A stretch of 64,000 nt of DNA from Granulicella sp. L60 (GCF_009765825.1 NZ_LMUR01000018.1:897591-961590); one strand, 5' to 3'; counted from the first letter of the stretch, positions 55,228-64,000 are shown. Translations and numbers: made by a program. Notes: generated by a model not told the origin, from the sequence alone.

Positions 55228-56895
55228 TCAGTCGAAATTGTAGGATGCAAGATATTCGTGAATTGCAGCCACTACAACAGATCCCTCACCTACTGCGGAG
55301 GCCATGCGCTTGACTGACCCAGAACGTACGTCGCCTACCGCGAAGATTCCCGGCAGTGCCGTAGAGTAGGCTGATAATGGTTTGGAACCACCAATCCCGA
55401 TGCCCGTCTGAATGAAGCCCCTGCTGTCCATATCAAGGCATCCGTGCAGCCATTCGGTATTTGGCTTAGCTCCGGTCATTACAAATACACTCATGATTGA
55501 TCGCCGTTCAGAGACGTCTGTCTTCCTGTCAGTCCATGTAACGAAGCGAAGAGACTCGTCGCCCTCAAGCTCCGTAATCTCGGTATTGACTTGGACCGTG
55601 ATCTTTGCGGCCGCGAGGATTCTCTGAACCAGATAATCCGACATCGTTGCAGCGAGCCCGGCACCTCTAACAAGGAGGTGAAGATGAGAGACAGTTCGAG
55701 ATAGAAATACGGCCGCCTGGCCGGCCGAGTTGCCTCCTCCGACCACGACTACCTCTTCGCCGAGGCACAGCGACGCTTCCATCGCTGTCGCAGCATAGTA
55801 GATGCCTTGATTTTCAAAGCGATCATAGTTCGGGAGATCGAGCTTTCGATATCGAGCCCCCGTAGCGATTACGACGGCTTTCGCTCTGATCCGTTGGTCG
55901 TCTTCGAGCCGGAGTTCATAAGGATGTTCGGCGCAGTTGAGGTTTTGAGCAGCACGAGATACCGCAAGACGGGCACCAAACTTCTGGGCTTGCAGCTGCG
56001 CACGGTTGGCGAGCTCCTGTCCTGAGATTCCGGTCGGAAACCCGAGATAGTTTTCAATTCTGGAACTGCTCGCTGCCTGCCCGCCTGGAGCTACGCCTTC
56101 GACCACGATCGTAGATAAACCCTCTGAGGCTGAGTAGACCGCCGTTGCGAGACCTCCAGGGCCGGCGCCAATCACGGCGACATCGTAGATATAGAAAGGG
56201 TCTAAATTTTCGGTTAGGCCCAGAACATCGGCTATCTCCGAATTGGACGGAGTGCGCAAGATACCCCGATCGGGCAAGACGATAACGGGCAGGTCGCTTT
56301 TCTTCAAATCAAAGTAGACAAGAAGATCGTCAACAGCCTCATCGCGGTCCGTGTCGATCAGGCGATGCGGGTAGCCATTTCGTACAAGGAACCGTTGAAT
56401 CCGGACTGTATCTGCGAAATGGGTTGGGCCAATTATAATGACGCCGCCTTGTCCCTGCTGAATCAAACCAAGGCGGCGCAGAATAAAGGCCTTCATCACT
56501 ATTTCTCCGATGTCGGACTCGCATGTGATGAGCCGCCGGAAGTCGGTGCGCCGTATCCGGAGGACCTCGCTGTCCACTACGGCGCGCCCATCCACCAGAT
56601 TTGCGCGCTCGTTGACAAGATCCAGCTCTCCGGTGAATTCGCGTTCGGAGACCGTCGTTACTCGGATGCTTTTGCCGCTCCTGTCGACGCTTAGTATTTC
56701 CAGTTCCCCTTCGAGCACGACGAAGAAATCGACATTGCGATTGCCGCGCTCGAAGGCGGAACAACCCTTAGGAAGTGTCTCTCTCGATCCGTAGGTGGAG
56801 ATACGAGCCACCATTTCCGGCGATAAACGTGGAAAAATCTCAAGTTGCCGTGTATATGCGTCGGTAGGATCGAAAGCCCCTTGGGCGGCATTCAT
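55228..56895 (-). CDS. Flavoprotein with N-terminal cyclic-nucleotide-binding domain, thioredoxin-like domain and TrxR-like domain lacking the CxxC pair
   Basis: A 555-residue three-part protein. Residues 1-135 are a cNMP-binding domain (LPKGCSAFERGNRNVDFFVVLEGELEIL, and the phosphate-cassette region DLVNERANLVDGRAVVDSEVLRI). Residues 145-225 are a thioredoxin/glutaredoxin-like fold (GVIIIGPTHFADTVRIQRFLVRNGYPH). From about 230 it is a thioredoxin-reductase fold with FAD motifs AVIGAGPGGLATAVYSASEGL and VVVVGGGNSAGQAAVFLS for NAD(P)H. The redox CxxC of TrxR is replaced by YAATAME (no cysteines), so it cannot reduce thioredoxin in the usual way. It is alone on its strand. A sensory or ferredoxin/flavodoxin-NADP role is possible. 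Confidence 0.83.
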   Translation of the reverse strand: MNAAQGAFDPTDAYTRQLEIFPRLSPEMVARISTYGSRETLPKGCSAFERGNRNVDFFVVLEGELEILSVDRSGKSIRVTTVSEREFTGELDLVNERANLVDGRAVVDSEVLRIRRTDFRRLITCESDIGEIVMKAFILRRLGLIQQGQGGVIIIGPTHFADTVRIQRFLVRNGYPHRLIDTDRDEAVDDLLVYFDLKKSDLPVIVLPDRGILRTPSNSEIADVLGLTENLDPFYIYDVAVIGAGPGGLATAVYSASEGLSTIVVEGVAPGGQAASSSRIENYLGFPTGISGQELANRAQLQAQKFGARLAVSRAAQNLNCAEHPYELRLEDDQRIRAKAVVIATGARYRKLDLPNYDRFENQGIYYAATAMEASLCLGEEVVVVGGGNSAGQAAVFLSRTVSHLHLLVRGAGLAATMSDYLVQRILAAAKITVQVNTEITELEGDESLRFVTWTDRKTDVSERRSIMSVFVMTGAKPNTEWLHGCLDMDSRGFIQTGIGIGGSKPLSAYSTALPGIFAVGDVRSGSVKRMASAVGEGSVVVAAIHEYLASYNFD

Positions 56896-56936
56896 GGTCT
56901 TCTCCTAGGGTGTGTCGAGATTATTCTACGGTCATT

Positions 56937-57118
56937 TCAAACTCGGCTTATGAACAACGAGCCTCGCACCCTTTTGGCCACGAGTTCATAGGCGCGTTGT
57001 GCCTTCCTAAGCGGTATCGTCTTCGCGATTACTGGAGGATGATAACTGTCCGCCTCAAAACGATGCTTAAGCTTCTCAAGAATATGCTCGTGATAAGAAT
57101 CAATCCCGGAAGTTGAGA
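56937..57118 (-). pseudogene. C-terminal remnant of a quinone reductase / zinc-type alcohol dehydrogenase gene
   Basis: On the minus strand, read from about 57118, the frame gives HILEKLKHRFEADSYHPPVIAK, here split as HILEKLKHRFEADSY then HPPVIAKTIPLRKAQRAYEL, VAKRVRGSLFISRV and stop. This is the C-terminal end of MDR-type quinone oxidoreductases (HPPVIAKTIPLSEAQRAYE). A stop in frame lies just upstream and no start is present, so only the tail survives. Confidence 0.55.
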
Positions 57119-57354
57119 CTCTTTATGGCCATAGCCAGCTCCTCTTGTTCCAGTTTGTCTCTTATCAACTGGCACAAAGGTGACCGAGCATTCCAGTGGG
57201 CGAAATCGCACCGTTTCTATACCGGTCGAACTCCCGTGCTCAAATTAGAACTGCCGGCTCATGCAGGCAATTCTCCATGATCGGCTTCCGATCGCCACGA
57301 TCGTCAACGCAATGGTCATCAGCCTCGACGAGGCTCCTGAGTGCCACAGAATGG

Positions 57355-57699
57355 CTATGACACATATTTGCAAGAAGTGTAGACGACGGCCTCGATCGCC
57401 TCAGCCCACCTCTTGGTGGGGGACCCTTCGATCTTGAGGCGACTGATTCCGCTCTGCTTCCAAGCCTCTTCGATTGTTGGTGCATAAACACTCATCTCGA
57501 AAATCGTCATTTGCTTTTGAACCCGCTCGGGTGAGGTGCGCAAAAACTCAGCCTGTAATTCGTTCTTGAGCCATCCAGTAATTGTCCTAACCTCCGCCTC
57601 CGTCGCCGGCGTCTGCGGTGAGGCCTCCAAGATATTGAGGGCGTGGTTTCCTCGCTCCTTGAAGTTCTGGAGTCGACTAAGAAGTTCGTCTCGTTTCAT
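57355..57699 (-). CDS. Hypothetical protein, 114 residues
   Basis: From ATG 57699 the protein is about 114 residues long. I do not recognise a family. It starts MKRDELLSRLQNFKERGNHA and has a mixed helix pattern throughout, with conserved-looking segments TEAEVRTITGWLKNELQAEF and QKQMTIFEMSVYAPTIEEAW; no signal or membrane helix is seen. Codon use and composition look like a real gene. A 28-codon remnant with the same opening lies 320 bases upstream (58023-58109). Confidence 0.6.
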   Translation of the reverse strand: MKRDELLSRLQNFKERGNHALNILEASPQTPATEAEVRTITGWLKNELQAEFLRTSPERVQKQMTIFEMSVYAPTIEEAWKQSGISRLKIEGSPTKRWAEAIEAVVYTSCKYVS

Positions 57700-58190
57700 G
57701 AGTTTTCTTCCGTTCGTGATTCGCCCGAGGCGCACCTTATTCTGAATTTCGTAATCATCCCGCGGCAGAGGGGCTAGATCTAATAGATTAGGCGACTATC
57801 CACCACAACTTCCCGATGGCCACCAAAACAGATGGGTCGGTGGACAATGGGGAGAGAATCTGGCAGGTCCCCAAGCGTGGCAGTATCGGCCCAGGTGTTG
57901 ACGTTTATCATCTGTGTAATCAGTTGGTTGAAGAGGAAAATGCATGTGAGAGTCGAGGGAGAGAGTATATCTTCAGGTTCCCGGCCATTTTTTTGCGAAA
58001 ATTAATGGATATGCATAGAGACTCATGCTTCATAAGTGCCATCATTTCCTTGCTCTTTGATGGTCGAGAGGCGTTGAAGAAGTTCATCGAGTTTCGTAAG
58101 CTCTTCCATTCCTGATCAGCGCAAAAGCGCACCTTGTCCTGCATCGTCATGATTGTCCCTCAGCCGAGAGGCAACTAGGATAGCGAACTA
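57700..58190. other. Mostly non-coding stretch
   Basis: Apart from the short paralogue remnant at 58023-58109, no gene is supported here. A 99-codon plus-strand frame at 57816-58115 has no recognisable features. Confidence 0.35.
58023..58109 (-). pseudogene. Short remnant similar to the N-terminus of the neighbouring hypothetical gene
   Basis: ATG 58109 opens a 28-codon frame MEELTKLDELLQRLSTIKEQ that matches the opening of the protein at 57355 (KRDELLSRLQNFKERGN) in spacing of D-E-L-L, R-L, K-E and G-N. The rest is absent, and a stop follows at 58023. It looks like the relic of a duplicated copy. Confidence 0.35.
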
Positions 58191-58559
58191 TCAGTCGGAT
58201 ACGTCAGCCAAGCCAAAGAAGGCACTGTTCTGAGAGCCAAACTCAGTATTGAACAACGAACTGCAGTTTGGGCAACGGTCAATGCTGCTGAGGTAGGCCC
58301 TGATACTGACCTCTGTTCGGCAGATTCCGCAGAAAGCACCCATTGAATCCTGCTCATCGGTGTTCCAGTGGATAGTTGGATGCCCGGCCATCTCATCGTG
58401 GCACCGCTGACACGCGTAGTACCGCCCACAGCACTTGTGGCGGATCGCAAATACATCGAGAGGAGAGTTGGAGTGTTCGCAACGCGTCTGATAGTCGACG
58501 TCGAGGCCCAGGATCTCTGTTACCGGTGTGACGCGGAGAGGTTGTTGTTCGATAGTCAC
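58191..58559 (-). CDS. CHY-type zinc finger protein
   Basis: A 122-residue protein with a CHY zinc finger. The motif runs TRCEHSNSPLDVFAIRHKCC, then GRYYACQRCHDEMAGHP, and a second pair FCGICRTEVSIRAYL ... RCPNCSSLFNTEF. The Cys/His ligands of two to three zinc sites are therefore present. Bacterial CHY proteins are small and of unknown function; the eukaryotic relatives are ubiquitin ligases. It is divergent from the sirtuin gene by about 100 bases. No catalytic site is visible; a regulatory or scaffolding role is possible. Confidence 0.85.
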   Translation of the reverse strand: MTIEQQPLRVTPVTEILGLDVDYQTRCEHSNSPLDVFAIRHKCCGRYYACQRCHDEMAGHPTIHWNTDEQDSMGAFCGICRTEVSIRAYLSSIDRCPNCSSLFNTEFGSQNSAFFGLADVSD

Positions 58560-58660
58560 CGACTCCGATTGTACTCAGGTCGGCTTCGGCCATCGCCATC
58601 GAGTCGGACAAAAGCGAGATCATTTAGCCACGCAGCTATCCCTACACGCATAATTACAAG

Positions 58661-59369
58661 ATGCTCCTTGGCTTCCAGGATCGCCTTTTTGGGCTCACAG
58701 GATCAGGCATCTCCGTCGAGAGTGGGCTTGCGACCTTCCGTGGCGCAGAAGGTCTATGGAATGGCTACAGGCTGGAGGATGTAGCGACGCCCGAAGCTTG
58801 GGACGCCGATCCTGAGTTGGTCTGGCGGTTCTATTCAATGCGCCGACGGGAGACCATGGCAGTCCAGCCAAATGCCGCGCATCGCACCCTTGCAGCGTTC
58901 GAAAAGAGGTTGGGGGACCGTTTCTATCTCTGTACTCAAAATGTCGACGATCTTCATGAGCGTGCAGGATCACAACGCCTTCATCACATGCACGGCACGC
59001 TCTTTCAATCTCGCTGTGTTCTCTGCGGTCGGACATTTGCCGATAGCGGGCTCTATGAACGTCCTGACAGCATGCCGAAATGCTCCAACTGCGGCGGGGT
59101 TGTTCGGCCTCAAATTGTCTGATTTTGGCGAGGTGCCGGTGGCCATGGACAAGATCTATCGGGAGCTCGACTGGGCGACTGCACTCCTGGTTGTCGGGAT
59201 GTCAGGCTCGGTTTACCCTGCCGCGGGGTTTGTCCAGGTAGCCAACCGGAGGGGGATTCGGTCGGTCTATGTGGGACTGGAGGAGCCTCTCAATGCCGGC
59301 GTCTTCGACGACGTAATTTTGGGTACGGCCGCCGACGTCCTACCGGGCATCCTAGGGGCGAACCTGTAG
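58661..59369 (+). pseudogene. NAD-dependent sirtuin deacylase gene with a frameshift
   Basis: Two frames together form a whole sirtuin. The first (58661-59122) has LTGSGISVESGLATFRGAEG, the catalytic region TQNVDDLHERAGSQRLHHMHG and four zinc cysteines (CVLCGR, CSNCGG). It ends VRPQIV at TGA. The next frame continues FGEVPVAMDKIYRELDWATAL then VVGMSGSVYPAAGFVQVAN. The expected continuation is VRPQIVWFGEVP, so a small insertion near 59120 (TGATTTTGG instead of TGGTTTGG) breaks the gene. Unless the base is misread, no full-length enzyme is made. Confidence 0.78.
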
Positions 59370-59515
59370 CCTTCGGGCTTTGACGTCTTGCGCTCATCGA
59401 CAAGGACTTTCCTCCAGTTGGCGGTGGGCAGGTAAGTCTCTGTCGCCCGATCCATAGCATCCCCCAAAAGATCATCCTCTCTAGGGATGCGTCGAGCTTA
59501 TTTTGTACATTCCGC

Positions 59516-59655
59516 CTACCTAAGTTCCCCATCCTTGTCCCACTGGCACTCAAGCCCGCGATCCATCTCAACACGCTTAGCCTTGAACCTCTCGAATTCC
59601 CGACGACTGATGAAGCGGCGATAGATGTGCCCAGTTATTTTGTTTGTCAGGCGCA
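59516..59655 (-). other. Short unassigned open frame, possibly a small gene or relic
   Basis: A minus-strand frame without ATG contains GHIYRRFISRREFERFKAKR, then VEMDRGLECQWDKDGELR and stop at 59516-59518. The residue pattern looks like a small basic protein and may have begun upstream, in the next gene's end. I cannot assign it. Confidence 0.3.
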
Positions 59656-59675
59656 GATGAAAACTACGAAGGCGG

Positions 59676-60470
59676 TCACATGGTTAAAGAGATACCGGCG
59701 TTGGACTCACTCGCCTTGCGAATTAAGTGTTCGGCGACAATCAGATCTTGGAATGACACGCCACTGGAATCAAAGACGGTCACTTCATCGTCACTGAGTC
59801 TCGCAGGGACAAAGCCCGCACAAACTTCTCCTAGCTCCGCGGCGATACGGTTTGCTTCAACCAAGCCTTCCGCAATTGGTTGTTGCATTTCGCCGATACT
59901 CAGGCTCTGCACACGCTTGTCCGCAATCACGCGCGAATGCGCGACGAGGTCCGCGGCAAGTTCCTGCTTTCCCACAGCGTCCGAACCGATCGCGTTGATG
60001 TGAGTTCCGAGACGAATCCAAGGCTTGAAGAGCAGAGGCTTGACTGACGGCGTGGTTGTTACGATCACGTCCGCGGCAGCCACGGCGGATTGGAGTTCTA
60101 TAAATGGGGTTACGTTGACCCCCTTTTCCTTCCAGATTGCGCTAAACCGAACGGCAGCGTCTGGATTTCTCGCCCACACGTGGACGGCGCCGATGTTTAA
60201 CACGAGCCGAAGTGCTTCCAGTTGTACATGAGCTTGCTCACCGGCGCCGACAATCGTGACAACAGACTCAACGGGGCGAGCCGCATACTTTGCTGCCACG
60301 GCGGCGCCTGCAGCGGTGCGGAGTGTCGTGATGACATTCGCAGCCAGGATTGCAGTCGGGCAGTCCCTTCGTCCATGTAGCAGACCTCTTGCTGACACAG
60401 CAAAACATCCAGGATCGCGCAAAGCCGAATATGGGGAAACGTGGCCTGTAGCATCTGGCAGTAACGGCAC
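59676..60470 (-). pseudogene. Ornithine cyclodeaminase / mu-crystallin-family gene, shortened and probably non-functional
   Basis: The 264-residue frame is shorter than the usual 310-330. The NAD-binding part is intact (SVVTIVGAGEQAHVQLEALRL, ADVIVTTTPSVKPLLFKP, HINAIGSDAVGKQELAADLV). The region before it is damaged: around 60370-60395 the correct residues occur in two frames (CYMDEGT in one, PTAILAANVITTLRTAAG in the other), and about 20 residues of the substrate-binding lobe are missing. The frame begins with GTG at 60470 with no ribosome site. It would otherwise be a reductase for cyclic imino acids or a deaminase. It could also be a very divergent but real gene. Confidence 0.55.
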
Positions 60471-60629
60471 CGCATACGGGATACATTTTCGTGTCGGTTG
60501 TCGGTCCGGACCCCGTCGCTCACCGCTATTCTTACCGACGAGATCAATCTCGGGATCTCCTCAATAGCGGAAAGTTGTCCAGATACGACTGTCGCAAGCT
60601 CAATTGATTCGCATCCTCTACATTCGGGG

Positions 60630-60962
60630 TCAATGGATTGCGACGGTAGCCCCTTCGTGCTCCTTATTCACCTCTTCAATGAGATCGCCTGCAGCGATGT
60701 GATTCGACGCGGTCTTGGCAATGATACGCGTGCCCACAGGTAGATCGAAACTGACGAGTTCGCCAGGCTTGAGAGTCTTAGGTGTGTCTCCAACCATTAT
60801 TTCGATTGGACTGGCGGTCTTATTAATGATGGCGAACTTAACATTGCGAGATCTCTTAAACATTTGCGCTAGAGGCGGGATAATTCTGCTGGGGGCGGCG
60901 TTTGCAGTAGAAGAGCCGAGGAGAACAAATGACATGAGAATGATATAGATTGGCTGGTTCAC
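60630..60962 (-). CDS. Small secreted protein of unknown function
   Basis: I use the GTG at 60962 (110 residues) because AAAGGA lies 5 bases upstream; the frame opens with ATG at 61013. The N-terminus NQPIYIILMSFVLLGSSTAN ending in NAAPS is a signal peptide. The mature part is about 88 residues, predicted beta-rich, with IEIMVGDTPKTLKPGELVSFD and IAAGDLIEEVNKEHEGATVA. No motif is recognised. Export suggests a periplasmic or surface role. Confidence 0.62.
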   Translation of the reverse strand: MNQPIYIILMSFVLLGSSTANAAPSRIIPPLAQMFKRSRNVKFAIINKTASPIEIMVGDTPKTLKPGELVSFDLPVGTRIIAKTASNHIAAGDLIEEVNKEHEGATVAIH

Positions 60963-61244
60963 TGATTTCCTTTGAATGTGCTGCTGACAGCACGATGTTG
61001 TATTTAAAAACACCTCCTATCCGAACTTATTCCCACTGGATTTTTTTCTATCTTGTCAGCCCATATTGCATTGCAGTCTTATTGTCGCGACACTATTGCA
61101 TCGGAGTTATGCATTTACCGGCAGATAGAGTTTCTCTCTTCTCACGAAGGAAATATCCCTGAAAACACGCCAAATAACTCTGAAAGTGGAAGTCAGGTGC
61201 CAATGACTACTGGTGAAGGAGAAATTTGGATCCAGATAGTAATC
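60963..61244. other. Spacer with no supported gene
   Basis: About 280 bases between the small secreted protein gene and the terminator of the receptor gene. No promoter motif is obvious; the start of the small gene lies at its left edge. Confidence 0.3.
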
Positions 61245-61281
61245 CAAAAACAGGCCGCCCAGCGAGCACTCGCTGAGCGGC
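61245..61281 (-). terminator. Rho-independent terminator of the right-hand TonB receptor gene
   Basis: Read on the minus strand, GCCGCTCAGCGAG is followed by a 3-4 base loop and CTCGCTGGGCGGC, a stem of about 12 pairs with one mismatch, then CTGTTTTTGG with a T5 run. It lies directly after the receptor stop at 61298. Confidence 0.75.
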
Positions 61282-61297
61282 TTAGGTTGAGTAGGAA

Positions 61298-64000
61298 TTA
61301 GAACTGATACTTGAGCGCAAACTGGAGCTGCCGAGGAACATAGTTGGCAGAGGCACTTGTGATCTGGCCTACATTGTTTGCTGTGTAGGTGTACTGGTCC
61401 GGATTCCCGGCGGTCGGCACAGCATTATAGGTGTTGTTTGGATTGGCGAAGTTCGTTGTGTTCACGATGTTGAATGCTTCGACACGGAACTCAAGGGTGG
61501 AAACTTTATAGACAGGGAAGCTCTTGAAGACCGAAAGGTCAACCTGACGGAAGTGTGGGCCATAAAGGGAATTTCTGGCCTCTGATCCCAACGTTCCAGA
61601 AAGCTGCGGCTGAAATGCGGTCGTGTCAAAGAATTCGTTGAGGTTAAATCCACTACGGTTGGCACTGTGAATTTGGTTTGGACGCGAATTGCCTGTAGAG
61701 CCGTTCGTTGTACTTACGACACCGTTATTCTGGAGCACTGTAAAGGGGAGACCGCTTGACCAGCGCAACACGGTATTGGCCTGCCAACCTTTGCCAACCA
61801 ATGCCGCAGCGCCTTTTAAGTTCTTGCCGAAGGGAAGTTCGTAGTTTGCAGTAAAGTTCAGACGATTCCGAAGATCAAGATCGCTGTTGCCGTACTCGAT
61901 CGTGCTGAGTTGAGTAGGAACGGCTCCATAGCCATCATTGACCTCGTTGCTGTATCCCAGAACATTATCAAGGCTGTGCGCCCATGTATAGTTGGCTCCG
62001 ACCGTCAAGCCCGCCGTAGCACGTCGGGTCAACGAGATCTGAAGCGCCTGGTAGTTGGAAGCGCCTGTACTGGTGAACTGGGCAATCTGTGTCGCGTTGG
62101 GCAAAGTGCTGTGGTACGGACGCAGAGTGTTAAAGGCAGCTGCAGGCGTTGTCCCCTGCTGGGCCGCCAATGCTGCGAGCGCAGTATTAGAGATCAGAGT
62201 TGGTGAGTTCTGGTCATTGGTGATCTGCGCCAGATGCCGGCCGAGTTCGCCGACATACGTAATCTCCAGCACATTGGCGCCAAAACTACGTTCTACGCCC
62301 AGGTTGAATTGTTCAAGATAAGACGTACGGAATCCGGCATTTAGAACACCATTGACACTTCCCGAGGGATCCGTGGCGCTGGATTCTGCGGGTGCGGGCA
62401 GACCTTGCGAGAACCGGGTTGGTGCAACGCCGGTTGCGGGATTTACCAGGCAGCTACCGTTATTGCATTGGTAGTCAGAGACGAAAGGCTGGGCCTTTTC
62501 TGAGCCGTTCGATGTGTAATTGCCTTGGAAGTAGGACATTCCAAAGCCTCCGCGAAGTACTAAGTTTGGCTTTGGCGTGTAAGCGAAACCGAACCGAGGG
62601 CCAAGGTTGCTGTAGGTAGGGTTGAGCCCTGCGTATTTATTTACGCCATTCTGGCCAGCCACCAGCAGAATACCGTTCACCGGATCGAAGTTGGTCAGTG
62701 CATTTTTTACTTCAGTAAAGGGAGTTAGCACCTCATAACGTAGGCCAATATTAAGCGTTAGATTCGATGCAGCATGAAAGTCGTCTTGAATAAAAACGTC
62801 TGGCTCCCAGTTCCGATAGTGCGGCGGGACAAGGTCGTTGGAACGTTGCACGTTGGCGAAGTTGCCTTGGAGCAATGCTGCGAGGCCCGTGGCATCCTGG
62901 TTAAGAGCATTGAACGTATAGTCGCCGATGCCATAGTTGTTTTGCAGATTCTCGGCTTGGCGCCGGATTAAAGCTGCACCGATTTTGATGCTATGTTTGC
63001 CATGGTTGATCGTGACTGAGCCGTTCTCCTGGAAGGTGTTGTCGATATCTTTGATAGGAATAAAGGCACCGTCGCCGATGTCACCGTAACCGGCTGTTGA
63101 CACTGGCGTGAGACCCGACGTGGTGACATCGAGGTTGATTCCGGGCAAACCCAGCGCTTCGCTAGCATTTACTCCATAGTTGAGAGGCAAGGATTGATTA
63201 TTGACGCGCGTGAACCCAAAGCCGAGTTGGAGGAGAACATTCGAATTGATAGTGCGCACAAAGTTTATTTGCGCATTTTGTGCTGTGTCGATTGCTGCGC
63301 CATAGTAGTTAAAGATTGAACCGCCGGGAGCGATGTTCAGTCCGGCTAGGCTAACGGTTGGAAAAAGACCTGGGAAGTTCGATGGAACCTTGTTATATGT
63401 GTAACGGCCATAGACCAGATCCTTTTGATCAATCTGCCAGTCTACACGTCCATCGTACGTATCCGAGTTGCGCGTGGTTACCGGAGAGGCCGTAAAACCT
63501 TGCGTGTTGGGATTGCTCGGACTCGCAGGCGTGTTCGCCAGCGGGTAGAGCAGAGCGTAGTTCAAGCCGGCCCTATCGATCGGGCCCCCGTCGGCAAGTT
63601 GCGCACTGATTGCCGCCATATTTCCGCTATGAAGAAGTGCGTACTGCGATGGAAGCAACGTTTGGAATGTTTGTGGGTTCGCACCCAAAACCTGGCGCAG
63701 ACCTTCGTAGTCACCGAAGAAAAAGAGCTTGTTCTTTACGATTGGTCCACCGAATGAACCGCCGAACTGGTTTTGACGTTGTTCAGGCTTCGCTAAGGGC
63801 TGACCATTCGCCTGCGTCGCGCCGAACTCAAACGGGGTTGCATTCAGTGCGTCATTTTGAAAGAACTCATACGCTGAGCCGTGAAAATCATTTGTGCCCG
63901 ATTTGGTAATGATATTGATGACCGCACCACCGGTACGCCCTACCTCTGCCGAGTAGTTGTTCGTCTGGACGTTGATTTCCTTGATTGCTTCAATGGAAGG
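61298..64000 (-). CDS. Oar-like TonB-dependent receptor (5' end outside the window)
   Basis: The frame runs unbroken to the right edge (901 codons visible; a TTG at 63688 is not the start). The visible N-terminal part is the end of the plug domain, PSIEAIKEINVQTNNYSAEVG followed by RTGGAVINIITKSGTNDFHG and FGGSFGGPIVKNKLFFFGDYEGLR. Then a long barrel with paired aromatic strands follows, for example PNLVLRGGFGMSYFQGN and LEQFNLGVERSFGANVLEIT. It ends RQLQFALKYQF, a proper terminal strand. The carboxypeptidase-regulatory domain and signal peptide are expected outside the window. It resembles the receptor at 3402 in class but is not a recent duplicate. Confidence 0.87.
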   Translation of the reverse strand, partial: PSIEAIKEINVQTNNYSAEVGRTGGAVINIITKSGTNDFHGSAYEFFQNDALNATPFEFGATQANGQPLAKPEQRQNQFGGSFGGPIVKNKLFFFGDYEGLRQVLGANPQTFQTLLPSQYALLHSGNMAAISAQLADGGPIDRAGLNYALLYPLANTPASPSNPNTQGFTASPVTTRNSDTYDGRVDWQIDQKDLVYGRYTYNKVPSNFPGLFPTVSLAGLNIAPGGSIFNYYGAAIDTAQNAQINFVRTINSNVLLQLGFGFTRVNNQSLPLNYGVNASEALGLPGINLDVTTSGLTPVSTAGYGDIGDGAFIPIKDIDNTFQENGSVTINHGKHSIKIGAALIRRQAENLQNNYGIGDYTFNALNQDATGLAALLQGNFANVQRSNDLVPPHYRNWEPDVFIQDDFHAASNLTLNIGLRYEVLTPFTEVKNALTNFDPVNGILLVAGQNGVNKYAGLNPTYSNLGPRFGFAYTPKPNLVLRGGFGMSYFQGNYTSNGSEKAQPFVSDYQCNNGSCLVNPATGVAPTRFSQGLPAPAESSATDPSGSVNGVLNAGFRTSYLEQFNLGVERSFGANVLEITYVGELGRHLAQITNDQNSPTLISNTALAALAAQQGTTPAAAFNTLRPYHSTLPNATQIAQFTSTGASNYQALQISLTRRATAGLTVGANYTWAHSLDNVLGYSNEVNDGYGAVPTQLSTIEYGNSDLDLRNRLNFTANYELPFGKNLKGAAALVGKGWQANTVLRWSSGLPFTVLQNNGVVSTTNGSTGNSRPNQIHSANRSGFNLNEFFDTTAFQPQLSGTLGSEARNSLYGPHFRQVDLSVFKSFPVYKVSTLEFRVEAFNIVNTTNFANPNNTYNAVPTAGNPDQYTYTANNVGQITSASANYVPRQLQFALKYQF

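Noticed and set aside
57816..58115. A 99-codon plus-strand frame as a gene
   Set aside because: No family features, and it overlaps a better-supported remnant on the minus strand.

Overview
The window looks like chromosomal DNA from a soil acidobacterium (Acidobacteriota, class Terriglobia; Granulicella, Terriglobus or Edaphobacter-like). That is an inference. It rests on two very large Oar-type TonB-dependent receptors with an N-terminal carboxypeptidase-regulatory-like domain, on a DUF7009-type protein beside fdhD, and on the overall gene content. I saw no rRNA, tRNA or CRISPR array.

Layout. 1-2106: end of a phosphonate/phosphite-type ABC importer operon (ATPase plus two PhnE-like permeases, joined by ATGA overlaps). 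2249-10445: LysR regulator, Oar-like TonB receptor, Tat-exported MBL-fold hydrolase, secreted PF04185-type phosphoesterase and a di-heme peroxidase-like lipoprotein; with the importer this reads as a possible phosphorus-scavenging neighbourhood. 10872-13960: a TetX-like flavin monooxygenase faces a decayed tetR gene, followed by a decayed metallophosphoesterase gene. 13961-18395: TolC / HlyD-EmrA / DHA2 tripartite drug exporter operon. 19130-20617: alginate-export-type outer membrane protein. 20808-27830: caa3-type cytochrome oxidase operon (coxB, an enlarged coxA, di-heme cytochrome c, coxC, ctaG, ctaB), followed 27 bases later by a siderophore-type TonB receptor (27858-30338).

30827-39501: LysR regulator, then a tight run of seven genes: PoxB-like ThDP enzyme, oxalate-decarboxylase-type bicupin, second bicupin, YncE-like propeller, MetX-like hydrolase, DoxX and a tautomerase. 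I could not match this run to a described pathway, and it is my best candidate for an undescribed metabolic module. 39781-49207, all on the minus strand: fdhD, DUF7009, a large FdhF, a DUF1641-DoxX fusion, an alpha/beta hydrolase, an AraC regulator and a DHA2 exporter.

49887-54063: secreted alpha/beta hydrolase, a secreted protein with papain-like His and Cys motifs, a second AraC paralogue and an ECF sigma factor. 54419-55163: a complete IS5-family element with a frameshifted transposase. 55228-61240: a cNMP-binding/thioredoxin-reductase-like flavoprotein, then a stretch with several broken genes (quinone reductase tail, sirtuin with a frameshift, shortened ornithine cyclodeaminase) among small intact genes. 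61298 to the right edge: another Oar-like TonB receptor, incomplete, with a clear terminator.
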